NCBI GenBank assembly: GCA_002348705.1
Contig: DEAU01000010.1
Location: 71,271-135,270 of the forward strand
Direction of reading: 5' to 3'
Length of the DNA: 64,000 bases
Source of the DNA: Candidatus Neomicrothrix sp. UBA2974
Lineage (GTDB): Bacteria; Actinomycetota; Acidimicrobiia; Acidimicrobiales; MedAcidi-G1
Both the position numbers and the translations under genes were made by a program. This document shows, piece by piece, positions 33,861 through 42,769 of this stretch. Under the pieces are notes generated by a model. It was not told the DNA's origin. It made no database searches and saw only the letters and a program-made list of their open reading frames with translations. Position 1 is the first letter of the stretch. Every line of letters begins with the position of its first letter.

Positions 33861-35000
33861 GTGACGGTTTCAATTCGGGTCGCCTTCCTTCTGGAACAGG
33901 CTTGGCACCGTGTGCCGGGCGGGACAGGTATTGCCGCAGTTCGAACTGCGGAGGCGATGGCCGAACGTGGCGACGTTGAACTAGTCGGCCTGACGGCCCG
34001 CCACGCCGGACCGCCTCCCGAAATCGGTCTAGTCGACTTCCCGGCGGATATTCGGATGGCGTCATCGCGGCTACCCCGTTTCCTTCTATACGAGTCTTGG
34101 CACCAGTTGAATCGACCGCGTGTTGAGGGCATTGTCGACTCACTCGACGTGGTTCATGCTTCTGGAGGGGCCGTGCCGGCGACTAGAAGACCACTGGTAG
34201 CGACGGTCCACGACGTGGCTTGGCGGCGGCACCCCGAAGCGGCGACGCGTCGAGGCCGACGAATGTTCGAGTATTGGCTTGCGGATGCCGGCCGAGCGGA
34301 TCTGGTGATCTGTCCTTCGGAGGCCACGAAGCGCGAACTCGCCGAAGCTGGGTTCGATGAAGAACGCCTGCGCATGGTCCCGCTCGGCGTGAGACCGGAC
34401 CGCGCCCTTTTCCCTGAAGCAGAGGCGGCGGTTAGGAGTGTTCTGCATCAGCATGGTGTCGACGGGCCGTTTGTCCTGTGGGTGGGGACTGTCGAACCAC
34501 GGAAGAACCTTCAGGCCCTTGTTTCCGCCATGACGATGGTCTCGACACTGGGCGAAGTGCCCCTGGTTCTGGTAGGTCCTTCCGGATGGGGGATTGACAT
34601 TCGCCGAATCACCGACCCTTTAGGGAGCCGTGCTGTGATAGTGGGTCCGGTGTCAGATTCTGAACGGGAGGCGTGGATGGCCGCCGCCACTGTCTTCTGT
34701 CTACCGAGTCTGAGTGAGGGCTTCGGACTTCCCCTTCTTGAAGCAATGTCTGCAGGAACGCCAGTCGTTACTTCAGCGGGGACGGCAACAGAAGAGGTGG
34801 TTGGCGCCGCCGGACTAGTGGTTGATCCGACCGATCCAGGTGCGATCGGTGAAGCGCTCGGCACGGTCCTATCGGATCGGCGCCTAACTGACCGACTAGT
34901 GGCAGCCGGTCATGAACGGGCGTCATCCTTCACTTGGGAAGCAACTGCAGCGGCGACGGTTTCTGTTTACCGGGAAGCTATGGCACGGTGGGGCGAATGA
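33861..35000 (+). CDS. GT4 glycosyltransferase
   Basis: This 379-residue GT-B glycosyltransferase has the acceptor-side loop HRVPGGTGIA near residues 15-24. The donor domain has VLWVGTVEPRKNLQALV and SLSEGFGLPLLEAMSAGTPVV, whose EGFGLPLLE holds the family's E-x7-E pair. It resembles mannosyltransferases of the WbaZ/MtfB type. GTG 33861 is preferred: it starts 7 bases after the LCP stop, just before the first strand (SIRVAFLLE). ATG 33834 is an alternative inside the LCP gene. It is coupled to the next glycosyltransferase by a four-base ATGA overlap. Confidence 0.85.
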   Translation: MTVSIRVAFLLEQAWHRVPGGTGIAAVRTAEAMAERGDVELVGLTARHAGPPPEIGLVDFPADIRMASSRLPRFLLYESWHQLNRPRVEGIVDSLDVVHASGGAVPATRRPLVATVHDVAWRRHPEAATRRGRRMFEYWLADAGRADLVICPSEATKRELAEAGFDEERLRMVPLGVRPDRALFPEAEAAVRSVLHQHGVDGPFVLWVGTVEPRKNLQALVSAMTMVSTLGEVPLVLVGPSGWGIDIRRITDPLGSRAVIVGPVSDSEREAWMAAATVFCLPSLSEGFGLPLLEAMSAGTPVVTSAGTATEEVVGAAGLVVDPTDPGAIGEALGTVLSDRRLTDRLVAAGHERASSFTWEATAAATVSVYREAMARWGE

Positions 35001-36106
35001 GGGCGCTGATTGCAGTCGACCTCTTGTGGCTGGTTCCCGGCAGAGTCGGTGGCAGCGAGGAGTACGCAGTTCGGACTTTGTTGTCATACGCACGGCACGG
35101 TTCATCAGACCTGCGGCCGGTGGTATTCCTATCCGACCAAGCGGCCGAAGAGCATCCCGACCTTGGTCGGTTCTTTGACCTGGAGACACGACCTCTCGCC
35201 AACCAACGCAGGTGGCGCCGAGTCGCTGCCGAGATGACTTGGCTGGCTGGTCGCGTTCGCCGACTAGACGCGGTTCACCACTTCGGGGGCCGGATCCCGA
35301 TACGAACTGGTCGCCGCGTGGCGGTGACCGTCCACGATCTGCAGCCGCTGGATCATCCGGAGAACTTCTCGATGGCTAAGCGCTACTACCTCGGTCGGGC
35401 CCTGCCGCGATCAATCCAGCGAGCTGACCTGGTGGTCACAGTGTCCGAACTGGTGGGCGAGGCGGTTGGACGAAGATTTGGGGTAGACGGATCGCGTCTC
35501 GCGACGGTTTCTGCGGGGGTCAAGTGTGTGGCTTCGACTCCGACTACGCCTGTCGATCCCCCGACCGTCCTTTACCCCGCTGCTACCTACCCGCATAAGC
35601 GTCACGAACTCCTGATTCGAGCCTTTGAGTATCTCGCTGATGATCACCCAACAGTTCGTTTGCTGCTGACTGGTGGTGCGGGACGGTCCGAGAGCGCTAT
35701 TCGAAATTCCGTCGCCTCCAGTCGGCACCTCGGTCGGATCGATAGGCCAGGTCGAATCCCCGCCCGCGATTTAGCCGAACGAATGAGAGATGCCACAGTG
35801 GTGGCCTTCCCCTCCGCCTACGAGGGTTTCGGGCTTCCTGTGTTGGAGTCGATGGCAGCAGGAGTCCCAGTCCTTGTTGCTGACGGTACTCCTGCCGCCG
35901 ATCTGACCGGCCCCCGCTGCCGCGTAGCTGCTGACGCCGGAGCCCTTGAGTGGGCGTCCCGGCTGCGAACTGTGTTGGATGACGTAACTCTCCGTCAGGA
36001 TTTGGCTGTCGATGGGCTAGAAAGAGCGACAGCGTATGGCTGCGAGGCTACGGCGGAGGCGTTGGACCAGGCCTGGCGTCGGCTAGTGGGCCACAGGAGA
36101 TATTGA
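34997..36106 (+). CDS. GT4 glycosyltransferase
   Basis: This 369-residue GT-B glycosyltransferase begins MRALIAVDLLWLVPGRVGGS. The C-terminal donor domain contains VLYPAATYPHKRHELL and PSAYEGFGLPVLESMAAG with the E-x7-E motif. It is of about the same length as the preceding gene and clearly related to it, so the two may be old duplicates adding successive sugars. The ATG overlaps the upstream stop (ATGA). The frame stays open to 34934, but that part lies inside the previous gene and has no family similarity. Donor sugar is unknown; GDP-mannose or GDP-rhamnose made nearby are candidates. Confidence 0.85.
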   Translation: MRALIAVDLLWLVPGRVGGSEEYAVRTLLSYARHGSSDLRPVVFLSDQAAEEHPDLGRFFDLETRPLANQRRWRRVAAEMTWLAGRVRRLDAVHHFGGRIPIRTGRRVAVTVHDLQPLDHPENFSMAKRYYLGRALPRSIQRADLVVTVSELVGEAVGRRFGVDGSRLATVSAGVKCVASTPTTPVDPPTVLYPAATYPHKRHELLIRAFEYLADDHPTVRLLLTGGAGRSESAIRNSVASSRHLGRIDRPGRIPARDLAERMRDATVVAFPSAYEGFGLPVLESMAAGVPVLVADGTPAADLTGPRCRVAADAGALEWASRLRTVLDDVTLRQDLAVDGLERATAYGCEATAEALDQAWRRLVGHRRY

Positions 36107-36108
36107 GC

Positions 36109-37344
36109 ATGCGGCTTCTGATCCTCTCGCCACACTTCCGGCCCGATACAGCGCCGACAGGCGAGGTGGTTTCGGCTATCACCCACGGCCTCACCGGTCG
36201 GGGCCACGAGGTGCATGTCGTGACTTCGTTGCCTTGGTACCGGAACCACAGTGTTGAGCAGGATTGGAAGGGTCGTCCGATCCGGCGTGGGATATACGGC
36301 CTAGCAACCGTGACCCGCCTCTACCCGTTTCCAACTGACAAAGGGAACCTGGCGTCTAGAGCACTGGGCTTTTTGGGCCTCACGGGTCTGGCCACGGTGG
36401 CCGGTTTGGTCGCCCGTGGCCCGTTCCATGGTATACTAGCAGTTTCTCCGCCGCTGACCTTTGGCCTTGCCGGCTGGCTCTTGGCTCGACGCCACCGCTG
36501 CCCACTCGTATTCAACGTTCAAGACGTATTTCCTGACGCTGCCGTCGAGGTTGGAGCCCTTCGGTCACCTATTGGTATCCGGTTCTTCCGGTGGCTGGAG
36601 CGCACTACTTACCGAAGGTCCGACGCGATCACCGTCCTGTCTGAGGAACTGGCGGCCAACGTCAGGGCCAAGGTAAGTGGAAACCGACATCCTCAGATCC
36701 GGGTGATTCCTAACTTCGTGGATGTAGAAGCGATCAGGCCCATGAGCCGCTTTACTGAATATCGCTCAGAACTTGGAATTGGTGACCGGACGGTGGTCAT
36801 GTATGCCGGGAACCTCGGGCACTCGCAGTCCCTCGACCTCGTGGTGGAGGCTGCACGCCAGCACCGGGATCGACGCGACCTCGTTTACGTGATCAACGGC
36901 GGTGGAGTCCGTTTCGACGAACTTCTAGCTATGTCTCGCGATCTTCCTAATCTTGAAGTGGTTGGATACCAGCCCGTCGAACGTGTTGTAGAAGTTTTGG
37001 CCACGGCGGACGTGCACCTAGTGCTACTGCGGGCCGGCCTGACCGCATCCAGCGTTCCGTCAAAGACCTATTCGGTGTTGGCGGCGGGCCGCCCTCTCAT
37101 CGCCTCAGTTGATGAGGGATCCGAGGTGGAGCGGGTAGTGGCTGAAGCTGGTGCGGGCTTGACCGTGCCACCTGATGACGTTGCCGCCCTCCTGGCAGCT
37201 ATCGAGAGACTGGCAGGTAACCCGGCCGAACGACAGGTGATGGGTGAGAGAGGCCGGCAATGGGCGGAGGCTTGGCGTTCGCCTGAGTCAATAGCTGCGA
37301 CATACGCCGACTTGGTTTCCGACCTCGCCAGCCGTCACGGGTGA
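36109..37344 (+). CDS. WbuB-like GT4 glycosyltransferase
   Basis: This 411-residue protein resembles the WbuB/colanic-acid-type GT4 family. It has LLILSPHFRPDTAPTGEVVS at the start, a membrane-associating hydrophobic patch around residues 85-125 (ALGFLGLTGLATVAGLVARG, then ILAVSPPLTFGLAGWLLARR), VVMYAGNLGHSQSLDLV, and a C-terminal SVPSKTYSVLAAGRPLIASV. The family usually transfers FucNAc-like sugars to lipid-linked intermediates. ATG 36109 follows an AGGAGA ribosome site by about 9 bases; a TTG two codons earlier is too close to it. It is the last gene of this glycosyltransferase run. Confidence 0.85.
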   Translation: MRLLILSPHFRPDTAPTGEVVSAITHGLTGRGHEVHVVTSLPWYRNHSVEQDWKGRPIRRGIYGLATVTRLYPFPTDKGNLASRALGFLGLTGLATVAGLVARGPFHGILAVSPPLTFGLAGWLLARRHRCPLVFNVQDVFPDAAVEVGALRSPIGIRFFRWLERTTYRRSDAITVLSEELAANVRAKVSGNRHPQIRVIPNFVDVEAIRPMSRFTEYRSELGIGDRTVVMYAGNLGHSQSLDLVVEAARQHRDRRDLVYVINGGGVRFDELLAMSRDLPNLEVVGYQPVERVVEVLATADVHLVLLRAGLTASSVPSKTYSVLAAGRPLIASVDEGSEVERVVAEAGAGLTVPPDDVAALLAAIERLAGNPAERQVMGERGRQWAEAWRSPESIAATYADLVSDLASRHG

Positions 37345-37362
37345 TCCATTGAGGGGTGCCGA

Positions 37363-37368
37363 TAGCCT
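37363..37368 (+). promoter_or_regulatory. -10 box TAGCCT, probable leaderless promoter
   Basis: GTGCCGATAGCCT ends eight bases before the ATG at 37377. Near-identical strings occur at 27155 and 61581. This placement also argues for 37377 and against the earlier in-frame ATG at 37356 as start. Confidence 0.6.
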
Positions 37369-37376
37369 CGTCCGCC

Positions 37377-38063
37377 ATGGCCCGAGGAGATTCAGCGAGC
37401 AAGGTAGCCCGCGCCGCCCGCGCCGGCTCGTCCGGAGGCGCCGGTGAGAGGCGAAAGGTTGGATTTCCGGCCGCGTTAGTCCTTGTCGTGCTGCTTGGTG
37501 GACTCTTGGTATTTTGGGCTCGGACTGACCGAGAAGCCACTTCAGCGCCTCGGGTTGGTGACCATTGGCACTCTGCCTATGACGTCTACGTCTGCGATGA
37601 CTTCCGATCTAAGATCGTTATCGAAACCGACCCGAATGGGATTCATTCCCATGGTGACGGACTCATCCATGTGCATCCGTTCAACAAGTTGGCTTCCGGT
37701 AGCGATGCCACTCTCGGGGAGTTCTTCTCCGCCTTTGGCGGATCCATAGATGATGAGTCTTTCCTTCTGGACTCCGGCGAGCTGGTTCTCGAGGGTGCTG
37801 ATTGCAACGGTGAGCCGGGCGTCATCAAGGTGGCACGTTTTGACGCCGACGATCTAGATCGGGAACCCGAGGTGGTGATCGAGGACATCGCCAATATCCG
37901 ATTCCTGAAGAATCGCGAAGCGTTTACCATCGCCATGGTCCCTGAGGGCGTGGAGCCGCCGAGGCCCCGGACCGAACGGCTGTCGTTCTTGGACACCGTC
38001 GACCCTGTGCGCCTGCAGTCTGACTCGCCGACATTGGCGACAACGACCACCGTCGTCGATTAG
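37377..38063 (+). CDS. Membrane-anchored His-rich protein of unknown function
   Basis: I do not recognise this 228-residue protein with confidence. It has a basic cytoplasmic tail of about 28 residues, one membrane helix (about residues 30-47, AALVLVVLLGGLLVFWA), and an extracellular part. Directly after the helix come paired histidines: GDHWHSAYDVYVCDDF, then GIHSHGDGLIHVHPF, giving three H-x-H pairs. A second cysteine in GADCNGEPG could form a disulfide with the first. This suggests metal binding or a histidine-metal catalytic site outside the cell, but that is inference. It ends 11 bases before the mannose-1-phosphate guanylyltransferase gene. Confidence 0.7.
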   Translation: MARGDSASKVARAARAGSSGGAGERRKVGFPAALVLVVLLGGLLVFWARTDREATSAPRVGDHWHSAYDVYVCDDFRSKIVIETDPNGIHSHGDGLIHVHPFNKLASGSDATLGEFFSAFGGSIDDESFLLDSGELVLEGADCNGEPGVIKVARFDADDLDREPEVVIEDIANIRFLKNREAFTIAMVPEGVEPPRPRTERLSFLDTVDPVRLQSDSPTLATTTTVVD

Positions 38064-38074
38064 TTGGCCGGGCC

Positions 38075-39076
38075 GTGCAGGCCGTCGTTCTCGTCGGTGG
38101 GTTCGGCACACGCCTGCGTCCACTGACCACTCATACGCCCAAACAGATGTTGCCAGTTGTTGACCGGCCGATGATCGAACATGTGGTTTCCCATCTCGCG
38201 TCCCATGGCGTGAGTCGGGTGGTCCTTTCTCTGGGTTTCCGGCCAGAGGCGTTTACAGCCACCTACCCTGATGCCAGATGCGCCGGAGTGGCTCTCCACT
38301 ATGCCGTTGAGCCTGAGCCGCTGGACACTGCCGGGGCTGTTCGCTTCGCTGCTCAAGATGCCGGGATCGACGAGGCATTCTTGGTCCTTAATGGCGATAT
38401 TTTGACTGACCTTGACGTTACGACCATGGTCCGTCGGCATAAGGCCTCTGCTGCGTTAGGAACTATCGCCCTGACTGAGGTTGAAGATCCGACCCGATAC
38501 GGGGTCGTACAGTTTGATCACGAGAAACGAGTCCTTTGCTTCGTGGAAAAGCCCTCGGCGGACAAGGTGCCATCGAAATGGATCAACGCTGGGATATACG
38601 TCCTAGAGCCTGAGGTGCTAGACCGAATTCCCGCCGGCCGACGAGTGTCAATTGAGCGAGAGATCTTCCCGGCTTTGGCTGCCGACGGGTCCCTCTGTGC
38701 GGAGCCGTCTGCTGAATATTGGTTGGACACCGGAACACCGGACTCCTACTTGCGGGCCAACCTCGACCTGATAGACGGGACACGGTCCGATCTTCCGGCC
38801 GTTCACCCACATGCTGTTGTCGACGCTGATGCGCTGATCTCTAGAACTGTGGTGATGGCTAGAGGCTCCATAGGTTCCGGTGCCGACGTGTGTGATGCCG
38901 TGGTGATGGAAGGGGCATCGATCGGCAAGGCAGCCTTGGTGCGTGACTCCTTGGTAGGGCCCGAGGCGGTCATCGGTCAAGGAGTGTCGGTGGTCGGGGG
39001 ATGCATTATCGGGCCTGGAGCCTCTGTTCCTGCTGGAATGGCGTTAGACGGTGGGTGTTTCCCGGAGGAGGTCTGA
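38075..39076 (+). CDS. manC: Mannose-1-phosphate guanylyltransferase-like NDP-sugar pyrophosphorylase
   Basis: This 333-residue enzyme has a nucleotidyltransferase domain (LVGGFGTRLRPLTTHTPKQ at the N-terminus, FLVLNGDILTDLD near residue 105, CFVEKP, and WLDTGTPDSYLRA) and a C-terminal left-handed beta-helix of hexapeptide repeats. Length and motifs match the actinobacterial mannose-1-phosphate guanylyltransferase (mycobacterial Rv3264c type) better than glucose-1-phosphate thymidylyltransferase. It would make GDP-mannose from GTP and mannose-1-P for the gmd/rmd and mannosyltransferase genes nearby. GTG start. The substrate is inferred from similarity and context. Confidence 0.83.
   Translation: MQAVVLVGGFGTRLRPLTTHTPKQMLPVVDRPMIEHVVSHLASHGVSRVVLSLGFRPEAFTATYPDARCAGVALHYAVEPEPLDTAGAVRFAAQDAGIDEAFLVLNGDILTDLDVTTMVRRHKASAALGTIALTEVEDPTRYGVVQFDHEKRVLCFVEKPSADKVPSKWINAGIYVLEPEVLDRIPAGRRVSIEREIFPALAADGSLCAEPSAEYWLDTGTPDSYLRANLDLIDGTRSDLPAVHPHAVVDADALISRTVVMARGSIGSGADVCDAVVMEGASIGKAALVRDSLVGPEAVIGQGVSVVGGCIIGPGASVPAGMALDGGCFPEEV
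39064..39071 (+). promoter_or_regulatory. Strong ribosome binding site of galE
   Basis: GGAGGAGG lies six bases before GTG 39078 and inside the end of the preceding gene. It fixes the galE start at 39078 rather than at the in-frame ATG 39051. Confidence 0.75.
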
Positions 39077-39077
39077 C

Positions 39078-40091
39078 GTGTCGGTCTTGGTGACCGGTGG
39101 TGCCGGCTATATAGGTAGCCATGCCGCTATAGCTCTGCACGACTCCGGACGCCGTGTTGTCTTGTTGGACGACTTGTCCAATGCCTCGGCCGCGGCTGTT
39201 GACGCTGTGCGAGTGTTGACTTCGTCGGACATCCCGTTTGTAGAAGGAGACGCCGCTGACGTGGGCTTGGTCGACGATGCTATGGGCCGGTTCGGAGTTG
39301 ATGAAGTTGTGCACTTCGCGGCATCAAAGTCTGTTGCCGAGTCCGTGAATGAGCCGCTGGCCTATTTCCGAAACAACCTAGGTTCGCTGCTTGGCGTTCT
39401 GGCTGCCATGGAGGCCCGAGGAATCAAGCGACTGGTGTTCTCGTCGTCCTGCACCGTCTACGGAGAGCCGGAGGTCGTGCCGGTTACCGAGGCCTCACCG
39501 GTTGCGGCAGTCAACCCATACGGAGTGACCAAGCTCCAGGGCGAACAATTACTAGATGTGATTGCGTCTGCCGGAGGCCTCGACGTGATGCTTCTTCGCT
39601 ACTTCAACCCGATTGGTGCCCATCTGACCGGTTCGATTGGTGAGGATCCGACTGGGACCCCGACGAACCTGGTTCCCCTCCTTATGGAGGTGGCCGTCGG
39701 TCGACGGGATCGACTTCAGGTTTTCGGTGGTGACTATGACACGCCCGATGGCAGCGCCGTTCGGGATTACCTTCACGTGGTTGACCTAGCCGAGGCCCAT
39801 GTGGCAGCTCTAGAAGCCCTGGCGTCTCGGCCTGGTGCCACGGCAGTCAACCTAGGAACCGGTCGCGGCTACTCGGTTCTCGAGGTGATAGGGATGGCCG
39901 AAGAGGTGATGGGTCGATCGATTGCCTACGAGATCGTTGGGAGACGTCCAGGAGACGCTGAGCGGATATGGGCTGATCCGTCTTTTGCATCGGAGGTGCT
40001 TGGATGGACGGCGCAGAGAGGCCTCCGTGAGATGATCCAAGATCATTGGCGCTGGTGTGAGGCCCACCCGATGGGATTCGAAACCGTTTGA
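39078..40091 (+). CDS. galE: UDP-glucose 4-epimerase
   Basis: This 337-residue extended SDR reads VTGGAGYIGSHAA at the N-terminus, LLDDLSNAS for the NAD ribose loop, SSSCTVYG with the catalytic serine, NPYGVTKLQGE with Tyr-Lys, and LLRYFNPIGAH, all typical of GalE. It interconverts UDP-glucose and UDP-galactose (or the HexNAc forms), supplying galactosyl donors for the envelope. GTG start follows a strong GGAGGAGG site. It ends 30 bases from the end of the converging cofE gene. Confidence 0.92.
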   Translation: MSVLVTGGAGYIGSHAAIALHDSGRRVVLLDDLSNASAAAVDAVRVLTSSDIPFVEGDAADVGLVDDAMGRFGVDEVVHFAASKSVAESVNEPLAYFRNNLGSLLGVLAAMEARGIKRLVFSSSCTVYGEPEVVPVTEASPVAAVNPYGVTKLQGEQLLDVIASAGGLDVMLLRYFNPIGAHLTGSIGEDPTGTPTNLVPLLMEVAVGRRDRLQVFGGDYDTPDGSAVRDYLHVVDLAEAHVAALEALASRPGATAVNLGTGRGYSVLEVIGMAEEVMGRSIAYEIVGRRPGDAERIWADPSFASEVLGWTAQRGLREMIQDHWRWCEAHPMGFETV

Positions 40092-40121
40092 GTTCCTCAG
40101 GAGAGACACTGCAACAAAGGT

Positions 40122-40817
40122 TCAGCGGAAGAGATCGTCAGCTGGTTTTCGAACAACGTCGTCGCCTATCGATCCGCAGCCCAGCCACGAGGCGTCTAGA
40201 CCGCGAACGACGGCAACAGGTATGCCCTCGGCCTTACCCATGACCAGTTCTGCCGCAGAGGCAATTTCGTCGACAATGGCGACCTCGGTGACCTGAAGTT
40301 CCCGGCCGAGGGCGTCCGTCGTGCCACGTAGGTCAACTACTGGCCGAAGACCAGCACAGCCAATGGCCACGTCGGTGACTCCTCTGCGCCAGGGTCGTCC
40401 AAAAGTGTCGCTGACTATCACGGCCACAGCGAAGCCGAGCCGGTGCTTGAGAGAATCGCGAATACGTCGCGCCGATCGGTCAGAGTTCAGTGGCAGCAGA
40501 GCGGCCCGACCCTCTTCGACGTTGGATAAATCGATACCTGCGTTGGCGCATACGAAGCCGTGTTCCGTCTCGCTGATGATGAGGTCGCCTCGCCTCCGCA
40601 GCACTCGGACTGATTCGCGTTCCACCAGAGCTTTGTGGCCGATCTCGGGGTCGATGTCCACCAGACGGTTCTCCGCCTTGCTCACCACCTTCTGGGTCAC
40701 AACCACAACGTCTCCGTCTCGAAGGTCCGCCGCCTTGGAGATCAGTTCCGCAAGATCGTCACCGGGCTGAATTTCACCAATTCCATGGACAGGCAGAACC
40801 TCAATCGGTCTACTCAT
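40122..40817 (-). CDS. cofE: Coenzyme F420-0:L-glutamate ligase
   Basis: This 231-residue CofE adds glutamates to F420-0 with GTP. Family segments include VVVVTQKVVSKAENR near residue 40, FVCANAGIDLSNV, VSDTFGRPWRRGVTDVAIGCAG and the DEIASAAELVMGKA stretch. Mycobacterial FbiB has an extra C-terminal FMN/nitroreductase domain that reduces the precursor; that domain is absent here, so the protein is the stand-alone archaeal-type form and the reductase step must be encoded elsewhere. Its ATG overlaps the cofD stop by four bases (ATGA), so the two are co-translated. Confidence 0.93.
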   Translation of the reverse strand: MSRPIEVLPVHGIGEIQPGDDLAELISKAADLRDGDVVVVTQKVVSKAENRLVDIDPEIGHKALVERESVRVLRRRGDLIISETEHGFVCANAGIDLSNVEEGRAALLPLNSDRSARRIRDSLKHRLGFAVAVIVSDTFGRPWRRGVTDVAIGCAGLRPVVDLRGTTDALGRELQVTEVAIVDEIASAAELVMGKAEGIPVAVVRGLDASWLGCGSIGDDVVRKPADDLFR

Positions 40818-41767
40818 CGGGAGTCGCCAACGTCGAGGATGGTTCGGCAGAGGTTGGTGGCCACGTCGAAGTTGGTCATTACCGTGTCGGTGACCACACA
40901 GGCCAGACCTTCGGCGACCACTTGGTCGGCAAGATCGGCGTCGGCCTGGTCGATGACCAAGGTGGCTGCCACATCCCGGTAGATCCTTGCGACGCCAACG
41001 ACTGAGGGCTCGTGGCCTAACTCTCGAAGCATCCGGTCGGCCGGACCCTTCAGTGCTGATCCATTCACAATTGGAGAGACGGCGACGACATCGGTTCTTC
41101 GGGTAGTTAGTGCTTCAGCGATGTCGGCCACAGCGAGCAGTGGCCCGATAGAAACAATCGGGTTGGACGGAGCGATTACTACCGTTGAAGCGTCACTCAA
41201 GGCGTCGTGCACACCAGGACCGGAGCGTGCATCTTCGGCACCGACGAATCGAATTGACTGGATGGGCACGCTGTGGCGAAGTCGGACGAAATAATCCTGG
41301 AAGTCGACCTCAGAGCCATCGTTGAGGGTAACCATGGTGGCCACCGGCTCTTCGGTCATCGGCAGGATGGTTGCCTCGAGACCCCAGGAGTTGGCTATCT
41401 CGGCCGTGACTTCAGCAAGTCCAGCTCCTGCGGCCAGACGTCCCGAGCGGTGGAGGTGCGTGCCTAGGTCCCGGTCACCGAGCCTGAACCAGGTCGGTGT
41501 GCCGTAACGGTCCAAGACTTCCATTGCTTGCCATGTCTCGCCCCGGAGTCCCCACCCGGTATCGGGGTTCACCATGTCGGCAAGGGTGTAGGTGATGGTG
41601 TCGAGGTCGGGCGAGATGTGGAGACCGTGGAGGACTAGGTCGTCAGCCGTGTTGACCACAGCGGTGACTTGTGGCGCCGGAACGGCCCTAACCATTCCTT
41701 GAAGAAGCTTGGCGGCGCCCACCCCGCCGGCAAGAACGGCCACCTTCGGTGGATTCGGCGAGGTCAT
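40814..41767 (-). CDS. cofD: 2-phospho-L-lactate transferase (CofD/FbiA)
   Basis: This 317-residue enzyme transfers the phospholactate or phosphoenolpyruvate moiety from an activated guanosine donor to the deazaflavin FO, forming F420-0 or its dehydro form. The N-terminal signature VLAGGVGAAKLLQGM is present, followed by VVNTADDLVLHGLHISPDLDT, FRLGDRDLGTHLHR and VIAPSNPIVSIGP. The adjacent cofE completes the pair. It is third in a minus-strand operon after rmd and gmd, 17 bases from the gmd stop. F420 genes behind GDP-sugar genes is unusual company but likely just shared transcription. Confidence 0.94.
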   Translation of the reverse strand: MTSPNPPKVAVLAGGVGAAKLLQGMVRAVPAPQVTAVVNTADDLVLHGLHISPDLDTITYTLADMVNPDTGWGLRGETWQAMEVLDRYGTPTWFRLGDRDLGTHLHRSGRLAAGAGLAEVTAEIANSWGLEATILPMTEEPVATMVTLNDGSEVDFQDYFVRLRHSVPIQSIRFVGAEDARSGPGVHDALSDASTVVIAPSNPIVSIGPLLAVADIAEALTTRRTDVVAVSPIVNGSALKGPADRMLRELGHEPSVVGVARIYRDVAATLVIDQADADLADQVVAEGLACVVTDTVMTNFDVATNLCRTILDVGDSR

Positions 41768-41784
41768 CTCTTGCCGTCCATCGG

Positions 41785-42765
41785 CTAGGAGGGGTTCCTC
41801 TGCTGACCCTCAAGAAGGGCCACGTCGGCGTCTACCATCATTTCGACCAATTGGGCGAAGCTAACGGTGGGTCGCCAGTCCAGACGTTGCGCGGCCAGCG
41901 AGCCGTCACCGACCAAGAGGTCGACCTCGGCTGGCCGGTAGTAGCGCTGGTCCACTACCACATGCTCCTCCCAGTTCAGACCGACCCTAGAGAAGGCGAC
42001 CTGGCAGAACTCGCGAACAGTGTGAGTTTCTCCGGTGCAGACCACATAGTCGCCGGGGTCATTCTGCTGCAACATCCGCCACATGGCCTCCACGTAGTCA
42101 CCGGCAAATCCCCAGTCGCGCTTTGCGTCGAGGTTCCCAAGGCGGAGCTCCGTCGCTCGACCAAGGGCTATTCGAGCTACTCCGTGACTGATCTTGCGGG
42201 TCACGAACTCAAGGCCGCGGCGGGGGCTCTCGTGGTTAAAGAGCATCCCCGAACTGGCGTGCAGGCCGTAGCTCTCTCGATAGTTGACAGTGATCCAGTG
42301 CCCGTATGCCTTTGCGACCCCATAGGGGCTGCGAGGATGGAACGGCGTGGTTTCGGTCTGGGGAACTTCGCGTACCTTGCCGAACATCTCGCTCGAACTG
42401 GCCTGATAGAAGCGAATGCCATCATCGACAAGACGGATCGCGTCCAAAAGACGGGTGACGCCCAAGCCAGTGGTTTCACCGGTCAAGACGGGTTGGCCGA
42501 ATGAGGCCTGCACGAAGGACTGGGCAGCGAGGTTATAGATCTCGGTCGGCTGGTGGGCACGTAGGGCCTCAACCAGAGAGAGTTGGTCCAGGAGGTCGCC
42601 GGAGTGGAAATCGATTCGATCGACTAGGTGAGCAATCCGCTGATCGTTCTCGGTAGAACTGCGGCGCACCATGCCAACGACCTCATAGCCCTTGTCCAGC
42701 AGGAGTTCGGCCAGATAGGAGCCGTCCTGTCCAGTGATGCCGGTTATGAGGGCGCGTCGGGTCAT
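41785..42765 (-). CDS. gmd: GDP-mannose 4,6-dehydratase
   Basis: This 326-residue extended SDR converts GDP-mannose to GDP-4-keto-6-deoxymannose. It starts ALITGITGQDGSYLAELLLDKG, keeps the NADP-type VGMVRRSST loop, and has YNLAAQSFV, ASSSEMFG, SPYGVAKAYGH with the Tyr-Lys pair, and FNHESPRRG, all hallmarks of Gmd. It lies four bases downstream of rmd, whose product uses its ketosugar. The other strand over 41749-42504 is open by chance and is not a gene. Confidence 0.94.
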   Translation of the reverse strand: MTRRALITGITGQDGSYLAELLLDKGYEVVGMVRRSSTENDQRIAHLVDRIDFHSGDLLDQLSLVEALRAHQPTEIYNLAAQSFVQASFGQPVLTGETTGLGVTRLLDAIRLVDDGIRFYQASSSEMFGKVREVPQTETTPFHPRSPYGVAKAYGHWITVNYRESYGLHASSGMLFNHESPRRGLEFVTRKISHGVARIALGRATELRLGNLDAKRDWGFAGDYVEAMWRMLQQNDPGDYVVCTGETHTVREFCQVAFSRVGLNWEEHVVVDQRYYRPAEVDLLVGDGSLAAQRLDWRPTVSFAQLVEMMVDADVALLEGQQRNPS

Positions 42766-42769
42766 GAGT

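Noticed and set aside
41749..42504. 251-codon open frame on the plus strand opposite gmd
   Set aside because: It lies antisense inside a fully conserved gmd gene and shows no domain or ribosome site. Such mirror frames are common in high-G+C genes.
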